DNA of 64,000 nt from Gammaproteobacteria bacterium (GCA_030832095.1 JAURJT010000085.1:1-64000), one strand, 5' to 3'. Counted from the first letter of the stretch, positions 30,161 through 39,506 are shown. The notes: generated by a model from the sequence alone, not told the origin. Program-made: numbers and translations.

Positions 30161-31219
30161 ATGCATCACGATTTAACCCGTAATACGCTCGCCGTCTTTT
30201 GTATCGTCGGATTGCTTGCGTTATCAATATGGGTGCTACGCCCCTTTCTGGCGGCCACTGTTTGGTCAACTATGCTTGTCGTGGCGACGTGGCCATGGCT
30301 GATTGCGTTGCAAAAAACCTTTGGTGGGCGACGCGCACCGGCCGTCTTGATGATGTCTGTGGGCATGTTGTTGCTGTTGGTGGCACCGCTTTGGTGGGCC
30401 ATCAGTACGATCACTGAGAGGTCAGACCAGTTTATGGAGTTAGGTAAAAGCCTAGCCAGCAATGGTTTGCCGGCGCTGCCCGAGTGGGTCGGCCATATCC
30501 CGTTTGTAGGTGAAAAAATCAACACCGCATGGACCGATCTGATTGCAGGTGGTGCGACAGGCTTCATGGATCATGTCGCCCCTTATGCAGCCTCAACCGG
30601 CAAGTGGGTGTTGTCGCAGTTTGGCGGTCTGGGCGGCATGCTGATTCAATTCTTGTTAGTGGTCACCATCTCTGCGATTTTGTATTCGTCGGGCGAAGAG
30701 GCCGCCAAAATGGTTCGCGGCTTTGGTCGACGGCTCGCGGGTGAGCGTGGCGAAGGTGCGATGGTGTTAGCTGGGCAAGCGATTCGAGCAGTCGCGTTGG
30801 GCGTGGGCGTGACAGCGATCGTGCAAACCGTACTCGGTGGTCTTGGCCTGGTGATCGCAGGGGTGCCTTTTGCAGCAATATTATCGGCGGTGATGCTGAT
30901 GCTTTGTATCGCACAAATTGGCCCGAGCTTGGTGCTGTTTCCGGCTGTCGGCTGGATGTTTTGGCAAGGCGAGACCGGCTGGGCAATGTTCTTATTGGTC
31001 TGGAGCCTGATCGTTGTTAGTCTTGATAATTTCTTGCGACCAATGCTGATTAAACGCGGCGCAGATTTGCCTTTATTGCTGATCTTTGCCGGCGTTATCG
31101 GTGGTTTGTTGAGCTTTGGATTGATTGGTATTTTTGTTGGGCCAGTTGCCCTCGCGGTGACCTACACGTTAGTGCAAGCGTGGATGTCTGAGACGGTTGC
31201 CAATAATGCAGACTCTTAA
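30161..31219 (+). CDS. AI-2E family transporter (PerM/YdiK type)
   Basis: A 352-residue membrane protein with about eight hydrophobic segments and the arrangement of the AI-2E/UPF0118 family: LRPFLAATVWSTMLVVATWP, a periplasmic-facing central region (LPALPEWVGHIPFVGEKIN), GLIQFLLVVTISAIL-like segment and the C-terminal half IGPSLVLFPAVGWMFWQGE, DNFLRPMLIKRGADLPLLLIF, GGLLSFGLIGIFVGPV. Known members export AI-2 or other solutes or act as Na+/H+ antiporters, so the substrate is open. GGAGAGA nine bases before the ATG is a good RBS. A hairpin terminator follows. Confidence 0.88.
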   Translation: MHHDLTRNTLAVFCIVGLLALSIWVLRPFLAATVWSTMLVVATWPWLIALQKTFGGRRAPAVLMMSVGMLLLLVAPLWWAISTITERSDQFMELGKSLASNGLPALPEWVGHIPFVGEKINTAWTDLIAGGATGFMDHVAPYAASTGKWVLSQFGGLGGMLIQFLLVVTISAILYSSGEEAAKMVRGFGRRLAGERGEGAMVLAGQAIRAVALGVGVTAIVQTVLGGLGLVIAGVPFAAILSAVMLMLCIAQIGPSLVLFPAVGWMFWQGETGWAMFLLVWSLIVVSLDNFLRPMLIKRGADLPLLLIFAGVIGGLLSFGLIGIFVGPVALAVTYTLVQAWMSETVANNADS

Positions 31220-31222
31220 CAC

Positions 31223-31247
31223 TCTCCCCTTAAACGGGGAGAATTTC
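31223..31247. terminator. Terminator between convergent genes
   Basis: TCTCCCC (31223-31229) pairs with GGGGAGA (31236-31242) around a TTAAAC loop and is followed by ATTTC. It lies between the AI-2E transporter and the convergent Lrp/AsnC gene. Confidence 0.6.
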
Positions 31248-31278
31248 CGCGCATTTGGTTAAAAACGCGCAGTGCGAC

Positions 31279-31746
31279 CTACTCGGCGTACTCTAGTGGT
31301 AAGGCCGTGGTGCACTTGATCGTTTCCATCACGAAGGCCGAGCTCACGTCGAGTAAATCAACGGTACGGATGAGTCGTTTGTAGACGCTGTCATAGCGGC
31401 TGATATCTGGCACAACAATTTTTAGCAGATAGTCAGAGTTGCCGCTCAAACGATAAATCTCAACAATCTCAGGAATGCTGGTCGCACCCGCCACAAAACG
31501 TTGCATCCATTGCTCGTTATGCTGACTAGTACGAATGGTCACGAACGTGGTGAGCCCTAAGTTGAGTTTTTTGGCGTCGCAGAGGGCCACCTGTTTTTGA
31601 ATGACGCCATCGCCTTGTAGTTTTTGAATGCGTCGCCAGCACGGCGTTTGAGTTAGATTAACTGCGCTCGCCACCTCGGCAAGTGACAGGCTTGCATTGG
31701 TCTGCAGTAGCTGCAGAATTTCTCGGTCTTTTTTATCAAGGGCCAT
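31279..31746 (-). CDS. Lrp/AsnC family transcriptional regulator
   Basis: A 155-residue regulator. Residues 1-60 form an HTH (LDKKDREILQLLQTNASLSLAEVASAVNLTQTPCWRRIQKLQ) followed by the RAM/AsnC ligand-binding domain (about 70-150; VTIRTSQHNEQWMQRF, IPEIVEIYRLSGNSDYLLKIVV). This class senses amino acids and often controls the divergent gene, here a cysteine-dioxygenase-like enzyme. Two AT-rich inverted repeats lie in the shared 223-base region. It is probably autoregulated. Confidence 0.95.
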   Translation of the reverse strand: MALDKKDREILQLLQTNASLSLAEVASAVNLTQTPCWRRIQKLQGDGVIQKQVALCDAKKLNLGLTTFVTIRTSQHNEQWMQRFVAGATSIPEIVEIYRLSGNSDYLLKIVVPDISRYDSVYKRLIRTVDLLDVSSAFVMETIKCTTALPLEYAE

Positions 31747-31863
31747 GATCGTTACAAAAGAGAGTGGTGTTGATCCATCTATCGAACGGTCTACAGGGCA
31801 CCTGTGTACCGCTTGATCCGAATCTTCAAATAAGGGTAAAGATCATTGCGATTCATCAAAGAA

Positions 31864-31909
31864 ATTATTTTCTTTTTTATCAAAATAATGTAGAAAATAT
31901 TACTATTTT
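31864..31909. promoter_or_regulatory. AT-rich inverted repeats, possible Lrp/AsnC operators
   Basis: ATTATTTT (31864-31871) and AAAATAAT (31882-31889) form an 8-bp inverted repeat. AAAATA (31894-31899) and TATTTT (31904-31909) form a second. Both lie in the divergent region between the regulator and the cysteine-dioxygenase-like gene. AT-rich dyads are typical of Lrp-family sites, but binding is inferred. Confidence 0.45.
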
Positions 31910-31969
31910 ATCGCTATATTGACAAAAATAAGCAAGCAATTGCTCTGGTCTCTTGTCTAACATAGAGTG

Positions 31970-32590
31970 ATGGCACACACATCACAGATGACCTCACTGA
32001 ACCCTCGCCCAAAGGCGTTGCGTTACCCTCATCCTGTCAAATCTAGGCTGGATCAATTGCTGCCAGGCTGCTCGACCGCGCTCGCGCAGGCTTGCTGCGA
32101 GGCCCCAGATTTAGTGCCTTACCGTATTCGGCAAGCGTTAAATCGTGCTTTGACACAGGCACTCGTCCCAGAGGTGGTGGCAGGCTTGTTGAACCTGCCT
32201 CGGGCCGAACAAACCTATTCGCGCCATATCTTGCATGCTGACCCCCAAGGGCGCTTTACTGTCGTAGCTTTGGTTTGGGCGCCAGGCCAGTTTAGCCCTG
32301 TACACGCGCATTACACCTGGTGCGCGTATCGTGTGTTGAGCGGCGTTTTAAGTGAAACCCATTACGCTTGGGATGCGGCCGCTGGGCACGCCTACCCCTT
32401 TAATAGCATGGCCCGAATCGCTGGGCAAAGTGTTTGCGGCCATGCTGGGCTAGAACTGATCCATCGCTTGGGTAACGCCTCGCACGAGGACCCCGCGCCT
32501 GCGGTGTCGCTGCATGTCTATGGCATCGATTCTGAGCGCGTAAGCACACACGTCAATCGTGTGTTGAACTCAGTCCAACGAGTCGCCTAA
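31970..32590 (+). CDS. Cysteine dioxygenase-like cupin protein
   Basis: A 206-residue protein with a cupin core: SRHILHADPQGRFTVVALVWAPGQFSPVHAHY-type beta strands (quoted in part) carrying the HxH iron ligands (HAHYTWC, about 109-111), and a later His in LHVYG. This pattern fits the cysteine dioxygenase family, which oxidises cysteine or related thiols with non-haem Fe(II). The substrate is uncertain. Start: a GTG at 31967 and an ATG at 31970 are adjacent; no strong RBS. The stop interlocks with that of mgtE on the other strand. The divergent Lrp/AsnC regulator suggests amino-acid control. Confidence 0.78.
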   Translation: MAHTSQMTSLNPRPKALRYPHPVKSRLDQLLPGCSTALAQACCEAPDLVPYRIRQALNRALTQALVPEVVAGLLNLPRAEQTYSRHILHADPQGRFTVVALVWAPGQFSPVHAHYTWCAYRVLSGVLSETHYAWDAAAGHAYPFNSMARIAGQSVCGHAGLELIHRLGNASHEDPAPAVSLHVYGIDSERVSTHVNRVLNSVQRVA

Positions 32591-34047
32591 AGCAAAAATA
32601 TCGTTGCCAAGCCTAAAAAGATAAAGAAACCCAGCGAATCCGTTGCAAAGGTTAGCAATACCGAAGACCCCATTGCAGGATCTTTGCCGAAGCGGGTACG
32701 CACCACGGGTACGAGCACGCCAATCGTAGCGCCAATCAGCATGTTGCAGATCATTGCAGCCATCATCACAAGTGCAATCGGAATCGAGCCAGAAATACCC
32801 CAGGCAAAGACGGCTGCAACCGCGCTGCCGACTAGACCGACCAAGAACGTCACTAGCATTTCGCGTTTGACCAACTGCCAAACATTCTTCTCGGTAATAC
32901 GGCCGACGGCGAGTGCACGAATAATCAAAGTCATCGTTTGATTGCCTGAATTGCCACCGATACCGGCCACAATCGACATTAAAAACGCGAGCATCACGAT
33001 TGTGCTGACGGTATCTTCAAAGCGCGAAGCGACAAACGAGGCAATGGCCGCCGTACATAGGTTGAGTAACAGCCAGGGTGCGCGGTTTCGTAAGGCCATC
33101 GTGACTGGCGCGAAGATGTCTTCTTCTTGCATACCAGCGCGCGACAAGGCTTGCTCGTCAGAGTCTTCACGGATCACGTCCACGACCTCTGCGATGGTGA
33201 CGCGCCCGACCAAGCGGCCTAGGTCGTCAACGACGGGTGCAGACACCAGATCGTAGCGCTCGAAGGCGCCAGCCGCTTCAGAGTCGGAGTCAAGTGGGCT
33301 GAGCGAGAGGTAATCTGGGCTCATCACTGACGACACATCGACCTCTGGCTCGTTGACCAACAAAGCAGATAAGGTCAAGGTGCCAAGCAGCTTGTCTTGT
33401 CGATCAACGACAAAAATTTGATCGGTATGATCGGGCAATTCTGGCAAACGTCTGAGATAGCGCAGAACGACTTCGAGCGACACGTCTTCGCGAACGCGCA
33501 CCATTTCAAAATCCATGATGCTGCCAACGCTATCGTCGGGGTAGCCCATGGCTTCAATCAGGCGGGCACGCTCTTCAATGGTGAGGCCCTTTTGAACTTC
33601 GGCTACGACATCAGGCGGCAGATCAGGTGCGAGGTCTGCCAGCTCATCGGCATCCATGTTGCCGGTGGCGGCAACCAGGTCTTGGCGATCCATCGCCTCG
33701 ATCAGCGACTCACGGACCCAGTCTGCGACCTCAAGCAGAACGTCTGCATCGTGCTCTGAGCCGACGAGGCGCCAGATCAAGAGACGATCATCGCTTGGTA
33801 GAGACTCGAGGATAAAGGCAATGTCGGCAGGATGCAGGCTGTTGACCAACGCCGAGAGTTCGGCCTCGTGCTGACGATGTAACAAGCCCTCGACTAAATC
33901 AGAGCGCGAGTCATCTTGCTCTTGCCGATGCACCAGGTTTTCGACCAGTTCATGGCGATGCAACACCTCTTGCACAGTCGCGAGTGCGAGCTGTGCGTCT
34001 TCGGGGTCAAGGCGACCAACCGGTGTGGTGACGTCAGGTGTAGTCAT
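32587..34047 (-). CDS. mgtE: Magnesium transporter MgtE
   Basis: A 486-residue Mg2+ channel with the standard order: N-terminal superhelical domain (about 45-165, with ELSALVNSLHPADIAFILESL), paired CBS domains (about 170-300, with IFVVDRQDKLLGTLTLSALL and VDDLGRLVGRVTIAEVVDVI), and five C-terminal membrane helices (about 330-486) containing GIGGNSGNQTMTLIIRALA, the pore and ion-binding region. The CBS and N-domains close the channel when cytosolic Mg2+ is high. Its 3' end overlaps the cysteine-dioxygenase-like gene by 4 bases. Confidence 0.96.
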   Translation of the reverse strand: MTTPDVTTPVGRLDPEDAQLALATVQEVLHRHELVENLVHRQEQDDSRSDLVEGLLHRQHEAELSALVNSLHPADIAFILESLPSDDRLLIWRLVGSEHDADVLLEVADWVRESLIEAMDRQDLVAATGNMDADELADLAPDLPPDVVAEVQKGLTIEERARLIEAMGYPDDSVGSIMDFEMVRVREDVSLEVVLRYLRRLPELPDHTDQIFVVDRQDKLLGTLTLSALLVNEPEVDVSSVMSPDYLSLSPLDSDSEAAGAFERYDLVSAPVVDDLGRLVGRVTIAEVVDVIREDSDEQALSRAGMQEEDIFAPVTMALRNRAPWLLLNLCTAAIASFVASRFEDTVSTIVMLAFLMSIVAGIGGNSGNQTMTLIIRALAVGRITEKNVWQLVKREMLVTFLVGLVGSAVAAVFAWGISGSIPIALVMMAAMICNMLIGATIGVLVPVVRTRFGKDPAMGSSVLLTFATDSLGFFIFLGLATIFLL

Positions 34048-34117
34048 GGGTCATGAGTCGTTGCCGGGCAAACGTACTGTTCAAACTAACGTGCAAGGCT
34101 AAAACTGCTGGGGGCGA

Positions 34118-35161
34118 TCAAGCAACAAGCTTGACGAGCGCGTAACCACCCGACCCCAATAGTATAAACAAGATCACGCCCAAGACCACGACCCGTGGGC
34201 CAGCTTTACGTATTTGCGCAAAGCGTGTCTCGATACCTAGGGCGGTCATTGCCATGGTCAGCATAAAGATGTCGAGTGTCCGCAACGTTTGAAGCACTGG
34301 CGCGGGGATAATATGCGCTGAGTTGATTAAGGCCAGCACTAAAAATCCAATTGCAAACCAGGGGATTGGAAGCTTAGGTTTGGTGCCTGTTGCGCCGACT
34401 GCGGTTGCGCTTGAGCGTTGCAGCCAAATTCCAAGAACAATTAGCACAGGCACCAGTAAGGCGACGCGCGTCATTTTGACGATTGTAGCGACCTCAGTGG
34501 TGGCGGCATCAATATTGCTTGCGGACGCAACGACTTGAGCCACTTCATGAACGGTGCCACCCAAAAAAATCCCGAAGCTACGTGGGTCAAGGTCGATCCA
34601 GCCAAACTGAAACAGCAGAGGGTATAAAAACATGGAAATGGTGCCAAACAGGACTACCGTGGCAACGGCAACGGCACTTTTGTGCGGTTCAGCTTTTAGC
34701 GTAGATTCGAAAGCGAGTACCGCCGCAGCCCCACAAATGGCGCTTCCTGCAGCTGTGAGCATGGCGGTGTCGCGATCAAGTTTCAGTAGCCGTGTACCCG
34801 CAAGCGTACCTAGGATGAGTACGCTTAAGACGATTGCGGTCGACACAATAATGCCAGGCAAGCCGACTTCGATAATTTGCTGGATGCTGATATTCAGGCC
34901 ATAAAACGCGACGGCAACCCGCAGTACCCGACGCGCCGTAAAATGCACGCCGATACCCCATTCGGCGGGCATGGTGCCGCGCAAAAAGTTGCCGTACAGC
35001 ATCCCGCAGACAATCCCTACCACCAAAGGGCTAAAGCCCATGGCTTTGACTGCAGGGGTTGTGGCTAATTGCACGACGGCAGCGGCCAGCAAGCCGACAA
35101 ACAGAACGCCATTAATTTTGTCGCGCCACGGCGACGTACTGACAAGAGTAGGCTGAGACAT
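34118..35161 (-). CDS. YeiH/UPF0324 family putative sulfate exporter
   Basis: A 347-residue polytopic membrane protein with about ten helices. YeiH-family motifs: PLVVGIVCGMLYGN, GIGVHFTARRVLRVAVAFYGLNIS, LTAAGSAICGAAAVLAFE, FGIFLGGTVHEVAQVVASA, and VKMTRVALLVPVL. The conserved GSAICG and GxxHEVAQ segments identify the family; the substrate (proposed sulfate or sulfonate) is not proven. An in-frame ATG at 35278 would add 39 residues. Met 35161 matches the family length and is preferred. Confidence 0.88.
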   Translation of the reverse strand: MSQPTLVSTSPWRDKINGVLFVGLLAAAVVQLATTPAVKAMGFSPLVVGIVCGMLYGNFLRGTMPAEWGIGVHFTARRVLRVAVAFYGLNISIQQIIEVGLPGIIVSTAIVLSVLILGTLAGTRLLKLDRDTAMLTAAGSAICGAAAVLAFESTLKAEPHKSAVAVATVVLFGTISMFLYPLLFQFGWIDLDPRSFGIFLGGTVHEVAQVVASASNIDAATTEVATIVKMTRVALLVPVLIVLGIWLQRSSATAVGATGTKPKLPIPWFAIGFLVLALINSAHIIPAPVLQTLRTLDIFMLTMAMTALGIETRFAQIRKAGPRVVVLGVILFILLGSGGYALVKLVA

Positions 35162-35335
35162 GCGTTGAGCTTGCTGTAAAAAGGTGACTAAAGGGCTGCG
35201 AATCAGGCGTGTCGAGATACTACTCTGAAATGCGTAAGTCAGCGCACCGGCTGTTGCATTTGGCCGACTCGGCGGCATTGTAGAGTAGAGATTTTTTGTT
35301 CAATTCCGGTACAGTCGCACAATGAGCTCTCAGAC

Positions 35336-37147
35336 ATGAATACCCAAAATGCCCGAGCGGTGCAGCAAGCGCAAGTGCTTAAGTTGTTAGGTCTGCCGAG
35401 GGCGTGGGCGGGTCAAGAGTCTTACACCTTGCTTGATCTGGACGACGACGGGTTGCGCTTTGTGACGCTTTGGAGCCAATGGCGCAGCGACCCCAGACGT
35501 TGTGCGAGGCTGCATGTTGTCTTGGTGGTTCAAGCGCTTAGCTTGGCTAGCACCTTGCAGGATCGCTTACTCGGTGTGTTGTCCGAGCAAGATCATGCGC
35601 TTGCCGAACAACTGGTTAAGCAATGGCCCTTAAATCTGCCGGGGGTGCATCGACTTGAGTTCGAGGCGCTGAACGTCACGCTAACGCTGGCCGTGGGCCC
35701 CGCACACATGATGCTCTCTCGCTTAACGCTTGCGGCCGAAGCAGTGATCTTGTCTGAGGCGCAGTTTGCTGATCCAGCGCCTGAACCAGAGGGAGGCGCA
35801 ACTGGGCTAGGACGCTTGATTAAAGCCGATACAGTCTTGTTAGCTTGTGCAGCAAGAGCGACCTGGCCTGCTTGGTTTGAAACAAGTCTGGTTGTCTATG
35901 AACAAGCGGCCTATCGTCTCGAAGCGGGGCTGAAGCGTCTCGAGCCAACCACACCAGCCTTTTTATTGCGCGCGCGCGTGTCGCCGCGGGCGCTCGCTCG
36001 TGACGGTACTGACGTGTCTCGCCATACCCCAACGGCGCTGCGCCATTTAGTTGTGGTTGGGGGCGGGCTCGCAGGTTTGCATGTGGCGCAGGCCTTGGCC
36101 CTGCGAGGCTGGCGTGTCACGGTGCTCGAGGCCAGTCGCTCTCAAGCTGAGCCACGGTCTGGGCATCTTGCCGCAGCCTTGACGCCGGTGCTTTCGCGTC
36201 AAGACGATCAGTACGCGCGGCTGTCGCGTGCGGGATTTTTACGTGCTGAGGCACGCTGGGCGCAGGTGTCGGATGCCATCGTGACGCCTTGCGGTGCGCT
36301 TCAGTTACAGCGGACTAGCGGGCGCATTGTCGACTTAAAAAGAATCGCTGAGGGGTTGGGGCTCTCTGAGCAATTTATGCGTTCTGTGGATGCGGCGCAG
36401 GCCAGTGAGCTAGCGGGCATGACGCTGACACGTGGTGGCTTGTATTTTCCGACGGCGCGCAGGGTGCAGCCTAAGCCTTTACTGGATAAGCTGGCAGAAG
36501 CAGAAGGCATCACTTGCCTCAGCGCACAGGCCGCCCGTATCGAGCGCGGTGTGACAAACTGGCGTGTGTTCGATCAGGCAGGCAGCGTGCTGATCGAGGC
36601 GCCACAGGTAGTGTTGGCTGCAGGGATGGCCACACAACAGCTTCTGGCGGCCAGTGGATTACTCGTGATCAGTTCGCGGTTAGCGTCGATGTACGGGCTC
36701 GGGGGCGAGCTGACCTATGTGGATCAGACCCTGCTCGCGGGCGGCCCTCGTTGTATTGTGTCGGGTGACGGTTATGTATTGCCTGCCGTGCAGGGGCAGT
36801 GCGTGGTGGGCGGAAGCTACCTGAATGAAGCAGCCTCACCAGAGGCCGTGGCGTTGGCAAGGCAAGAGAATCTCGAGCGTTGCGCGCAATTGTTGAATAT
36901 CTCATTACCCCGAAGCGCTTGTGCACAATCCACGTTAAAAGGGTGGGGAGGGCAGCGTGCCGTTGTGCCCGACCGGTTTCCGGTTGTGGGGCCTGTTGCG
37001 GGCTCGGCTGGGCTTTGGGTAGCGACGGGCTTCGCCTCGAGGGGGCTCAGCTGGGCCAGTTTAGTGGGCGATCTGATTGCCGCAGCCCTCATGAACGAGC
37101 CTGTACCCCTAGAAAACGATATAATTGCAAGAATTAGTAAAAATTAG
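35336..37147 (+). CDS. mnmC: MnmC homologue with degenerate methyltransferase half
   Basis: A 603-residue protein. Residues about 230-600 are the FAD-dependent MnmC1 oxidoreductase (LVVVGGGLAGLHVAQALALRG at 238-258, GHLAAALTPVLSRQDD, and ATGFASRGLSWASLVGDLIA near the end), which converts cmnm5s2U34 of tRNA to nm5s2U34. Residues 1-210 align with the MnmC2/MnmD methyltransferase by LPRAWAGQESY, LWSQWRSDPRR, LHVV and QWPLNLPGVHRLEFE. However, the SAM-binding motif (E-x-G-F-G-x-G-x-N in the family) reads LDLDDDGLRF (33-42), and the catalytic LDGFAPxxNP block is replaced by LSEAQFADPAPEP (139-151). The second activity is therefore predicted lost. Confidence 0.85.
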   Translation: MNTQNARAVQQAQVLKLLGLPRAWAGQESYTLLDLDDDGLRFVTLWSQWRSDPRRCARLHVVLVVQALSLASTLQDRLLGVLSEQDHALAEQLVKQWPLNLPGVHRLEFEALNVTLTLAVGPAHMMLSRLTLAAEAVILSEAQFADPAPEPEGGATGLGRLIKADTVLLACAARATWPAWFETSLVVYEQAAYRLEAGLKRLEPTTPAFLLRARVSPRALARDGTDVSRHTPTALRHLVVVGGGLAGLHVAQALALRGWRVTVLEASRSQAEPRSGHLAAALTPVLSRQDDQYARLSRAGFLRAEARWAQVSDAIVTPCGALQLQRTSGRIVDLKRIAEGLGLSEQFMRSVDAAQASELAGMTLTRGGLYFPTARRVQPKPLLDKLAEAEGITCLSAQAARIERGVTNWRVFDQAGSVLIEAPQVVLAAGMATQQLLAASGLLVISSRLASMYGLGGELTYVDQTLLAGGPRCIVSGDGYVLPAVQGQCVVGGSYLNEAASPEAVALARQENLERCAQLLNISLPRSACAQSTLKGWGGQRAVVPDRFPVVGPVAGSAGLWVATGFASRGLSWASLVGDLIAAALMNEPVPLENDIIARISKN

Positions 37148-37337
37148 CAGTTTTTTGATGAATAAAGAGCAATTTTAATGTTTCATCAACGCTGCAAGCA
37201 GATGACGTGTACGTATTTCTAATGCCCCTCGGTCGCTTACAAATAAGATTTAATCCGTATTTATACGGTTTGAGTTTATTAAAGTGTCTAAATCCGTCAG
37301 AATAGCGCCTTTGGTCGCTTAAACCTTTGCGCTAAAC

Positions 37338-39506
37338 ATGTATCTAGACACCCTAAAGCTGATTGAGATGCTGCCCACTAAGGCAAGTTTCGACGTGGGT
37401 GGTGGGTTTAGGCTAGCTGTCGAGCCTCACGCGCCGGGTGTTTACAGAATTCGTTGTGGTCGGCCCGAGGCGCTCGCTGCTGATGTTTTGCCTGGCGGCC
37501 GTGGTCGTGCGCATGCTGAGGTGCTGTTGGCGCGCCCTGAGGCAATTGGTGAGTCGGTACTTGAGCCTTTAACTGACGAGGTCAAGGGCTGGCAACTCAC
37601 TCAAGGTGACTCGACCCTTGAGCTGCAGTCAAACCCCTTTCAGTTAATTTTAAAACGCCACGGTAAACCCTTGTTGGTGTTGTCTGCTGCCGGTATCCAA
37701 GGCGCTGAAAATTTTTGGACGCTCGGCTTTGAGCTCCAACCAAAAGAAAAGATATTTGGCTTGGGCGAGACGCATGGTGATCTCGATCGCCGTGGCGAAA
37801 CAATCTTGTCCGATGACCCCGAGCATCGCGCCTTGCCGCTGGCCTGGAGCCCCAACGGGTGGGGTGTTTATGTCAACTCGTTGGGCCGTGTTGAGCACGA
37901 CCTTGGCTGCGAAAGCGCCGACGAATACGCGATTGCTCTTGAAGACTCTACCCTAGATTTTTTTCTGTTTGCTGGCGAGCCCGCCGAAATCCTCAACCAA
38001 TATACCCAACTCACCGGGCGTGCTGGGCAGCCGGCGTTGTGGTCAATGGGGGTTTGGGTTGAACAGCCGCTAGGCCACAGTGCCACGCAAACCGCAGAAA
38101 TGATCGCTGATTTTCGTGCACAGCAGGTTTCAGTCGATGGGGTCTTGATGTTGCCCCCCGCTGCCTGGACATACCAAGATTCAAAACTGCTTCCTGATTG
38201 GGATAGCGAGCGCTTTCCAGACCCAAAGCAAATGATGGGTGTCTTCGGCAAACACGCTGTGCATCTGTGTTTGCATACGATCCCGGCCACGCTTGCCGGT
38301 ACCACTAACTTTACCGAGCTTGAAGATCGGGGCTGGTTGTTGGCCAATGAACGTGGCGACGCACATGTATTTGACGGTGTTGTTGCAACGGGTGGAAAGC
38401 CCTTCGGCTTGTTAGATCTGACCCATCGTGACGTCTTGAATATGTGGTCAGAGCGTCATCGTCATCTAGCCGAAGAGGGTGTTGGTGCAACGGCCTGTGA
38501 TGTGCAGTTTGATATCCCAGACTCGGTGGTTGCCCGAGGCGGTGAAACGGGTGCGGTATTACGTTCGATTTATCCCGCCCTGGCCCGCCGCGCGTTGTTT
38601 GAGGCTGCCGCCGGTCATCGCGTGCCTCCTGAAGGGGTTGTCTTTAGTTCAGATTTATTTGCCGGGGCACAGCGACTGCTGTGGCAAAGTGCACCTCGCG
38701 TGCCAAATACTTGGGCCGGCTTGCAGCATACCCTGCGTACCGCGCTCTCGATTGGCGCGAGCGGCGTACCGGTGCAAATGCATGCCTTGGGTAATGCGCA
38801 GTCTTCTACCGATGAGATGACACCTGAGTTGTACTTGCGTTGGCTTGCAATGGCCGTCTTCTCAGCAAACTTTGCGTTTCAGTCTAATGCGCAACTCATT
38901 CCGACAAATTTTGACGAGACCACGCGTGCGCACGTTCAGACGTGGTTGCAGTGGCGCTACCGTTTGATTCCGTATGTCTTAGGTGCAATCGAAGATGCCG
39001 CGCGTACGGGCTTACCTGTGCAGCGTTCAATGGCGTTGTCGTTTCCGGCAGATGCTGAGGCGCAGCGCTGGGATACTCAGTATATGTTGGGACCAGCCGT
39101 GTTGGTTGCCCCAGCAATGCAGTCTGGCACCGAACTTCAAGTCTACCTGCCAAAGGGCGAAGCCTGGTGGGATTTAAATACCGGTTGGCGTTACGAGGGC
39201 GGCTCGGTCTGGACAATCTCCTGTGGCTTGGGCACCATTCCAGCCTTCGGTCGAGAAGGGCATATGTTGTGTTTAGGCCCTACGGCCAAACACACTGGCG
39301 AATTTAACTCTGCGCGCATTCTTGACGAGGTCTGGATGTTTGGGATGCCCGTGCATAACCCGGTTGTCATGCGCAATAAAATTCGTGTGATGCAGATGCA
39401 AGGTTCAAGCTACATCAAAGGGCTGGAAGGTTTGCGGATTTCGCCAAGCGAAGGGCTCGAAGTTAAGCGCCGCGGCGCCGAAGTTCGAATTTCGCGCGCA
39501 CGTTAA
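37338..39506 (+). CDS. GH31 glycoside hydrolase homologue lacking key catalytic residues
   Basis: A 722-residue protein with the GH31 layout: N-terminal beta-sandwich (about 1-230, IFGLGETHGDLDRRG), TIM barrel (about 231-560) and beta C-domain. The nucleophile region reads GVGATACDVQFDIPD with Asp388 where family members have KTDFGE. In the acid/base region FAGAQRLLWQSAPRVPNTW, the usual W-x-G-D is W-Q-S-A, so Ala452 replaces the Asp. The usual HDIGGF is HALGNA (482-487). The fold is retained but normal alpha-glucosidase chemistry is doubtful. No signal peptide, so it is probably cytoplasmic. It stands alone with a 190-base 5' gap; its stop overlaps that of fadD. Confidence 0.85.
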   Translation: MYLDTLKLIEMLPTKASFDVGGGFRLAVEPHAPGVYRIRCGRPEALAADVLPGGRGRAHAEVLLARPEAIGESVLEPLTDEVKGWQLTQGDSTLELQSNPFQLILKRHGKPLLVLSAAGIQGAENFWTLGFELQPKEKIFGLGETHGDLDRRGETILSDDPEHRALPLAWSPNGWGVYVNSLGRVEHDLGCESADEYAIALEDSTLDFFLFAGEPAEILNQYTQLTGRAGQPALWSMGVWVEQPLGHSATQTAEMIADFRAQQVSVDGVLMLPPAAWTYQDSKLLPDWDSERFPDPKQMMGVFGKHAVHLCLHTIPATLAGTTNFTELEDRGWLLANERGDAHVFDGVVATGGKPFGLLDLTHRDVLNMWSERHRHLAEEGVGATACDVQFDIPDSVVARGGETGAVLRSIYPALARRALFEAAAGHRVPPEGVVFSSDLFAGAQRLLWQSAPRVPNTWAGLQHTLRTALSIGASGVPVQMHALGNAQSSTDEMTPELYLRWLAMAVFSANFAFQSNAQLIPTNFDETTRAHVQTWLQWRYRLIPYVLGAIEDAARTGLPVQRSMALSFPADAEAQRWDTQYMLGPAVLVAPAMQSGTELQVYLPKGEAWWDLNTGWRYEGGSVWTISCGLGTIPAFGREGHMLCLGPTAKHTGEFNSARILDEVWMFGMPVHNPVVMRNKIRVMQMQGSSYIKGLEGLRISPSEGLEVKRRGAEVRISRAR

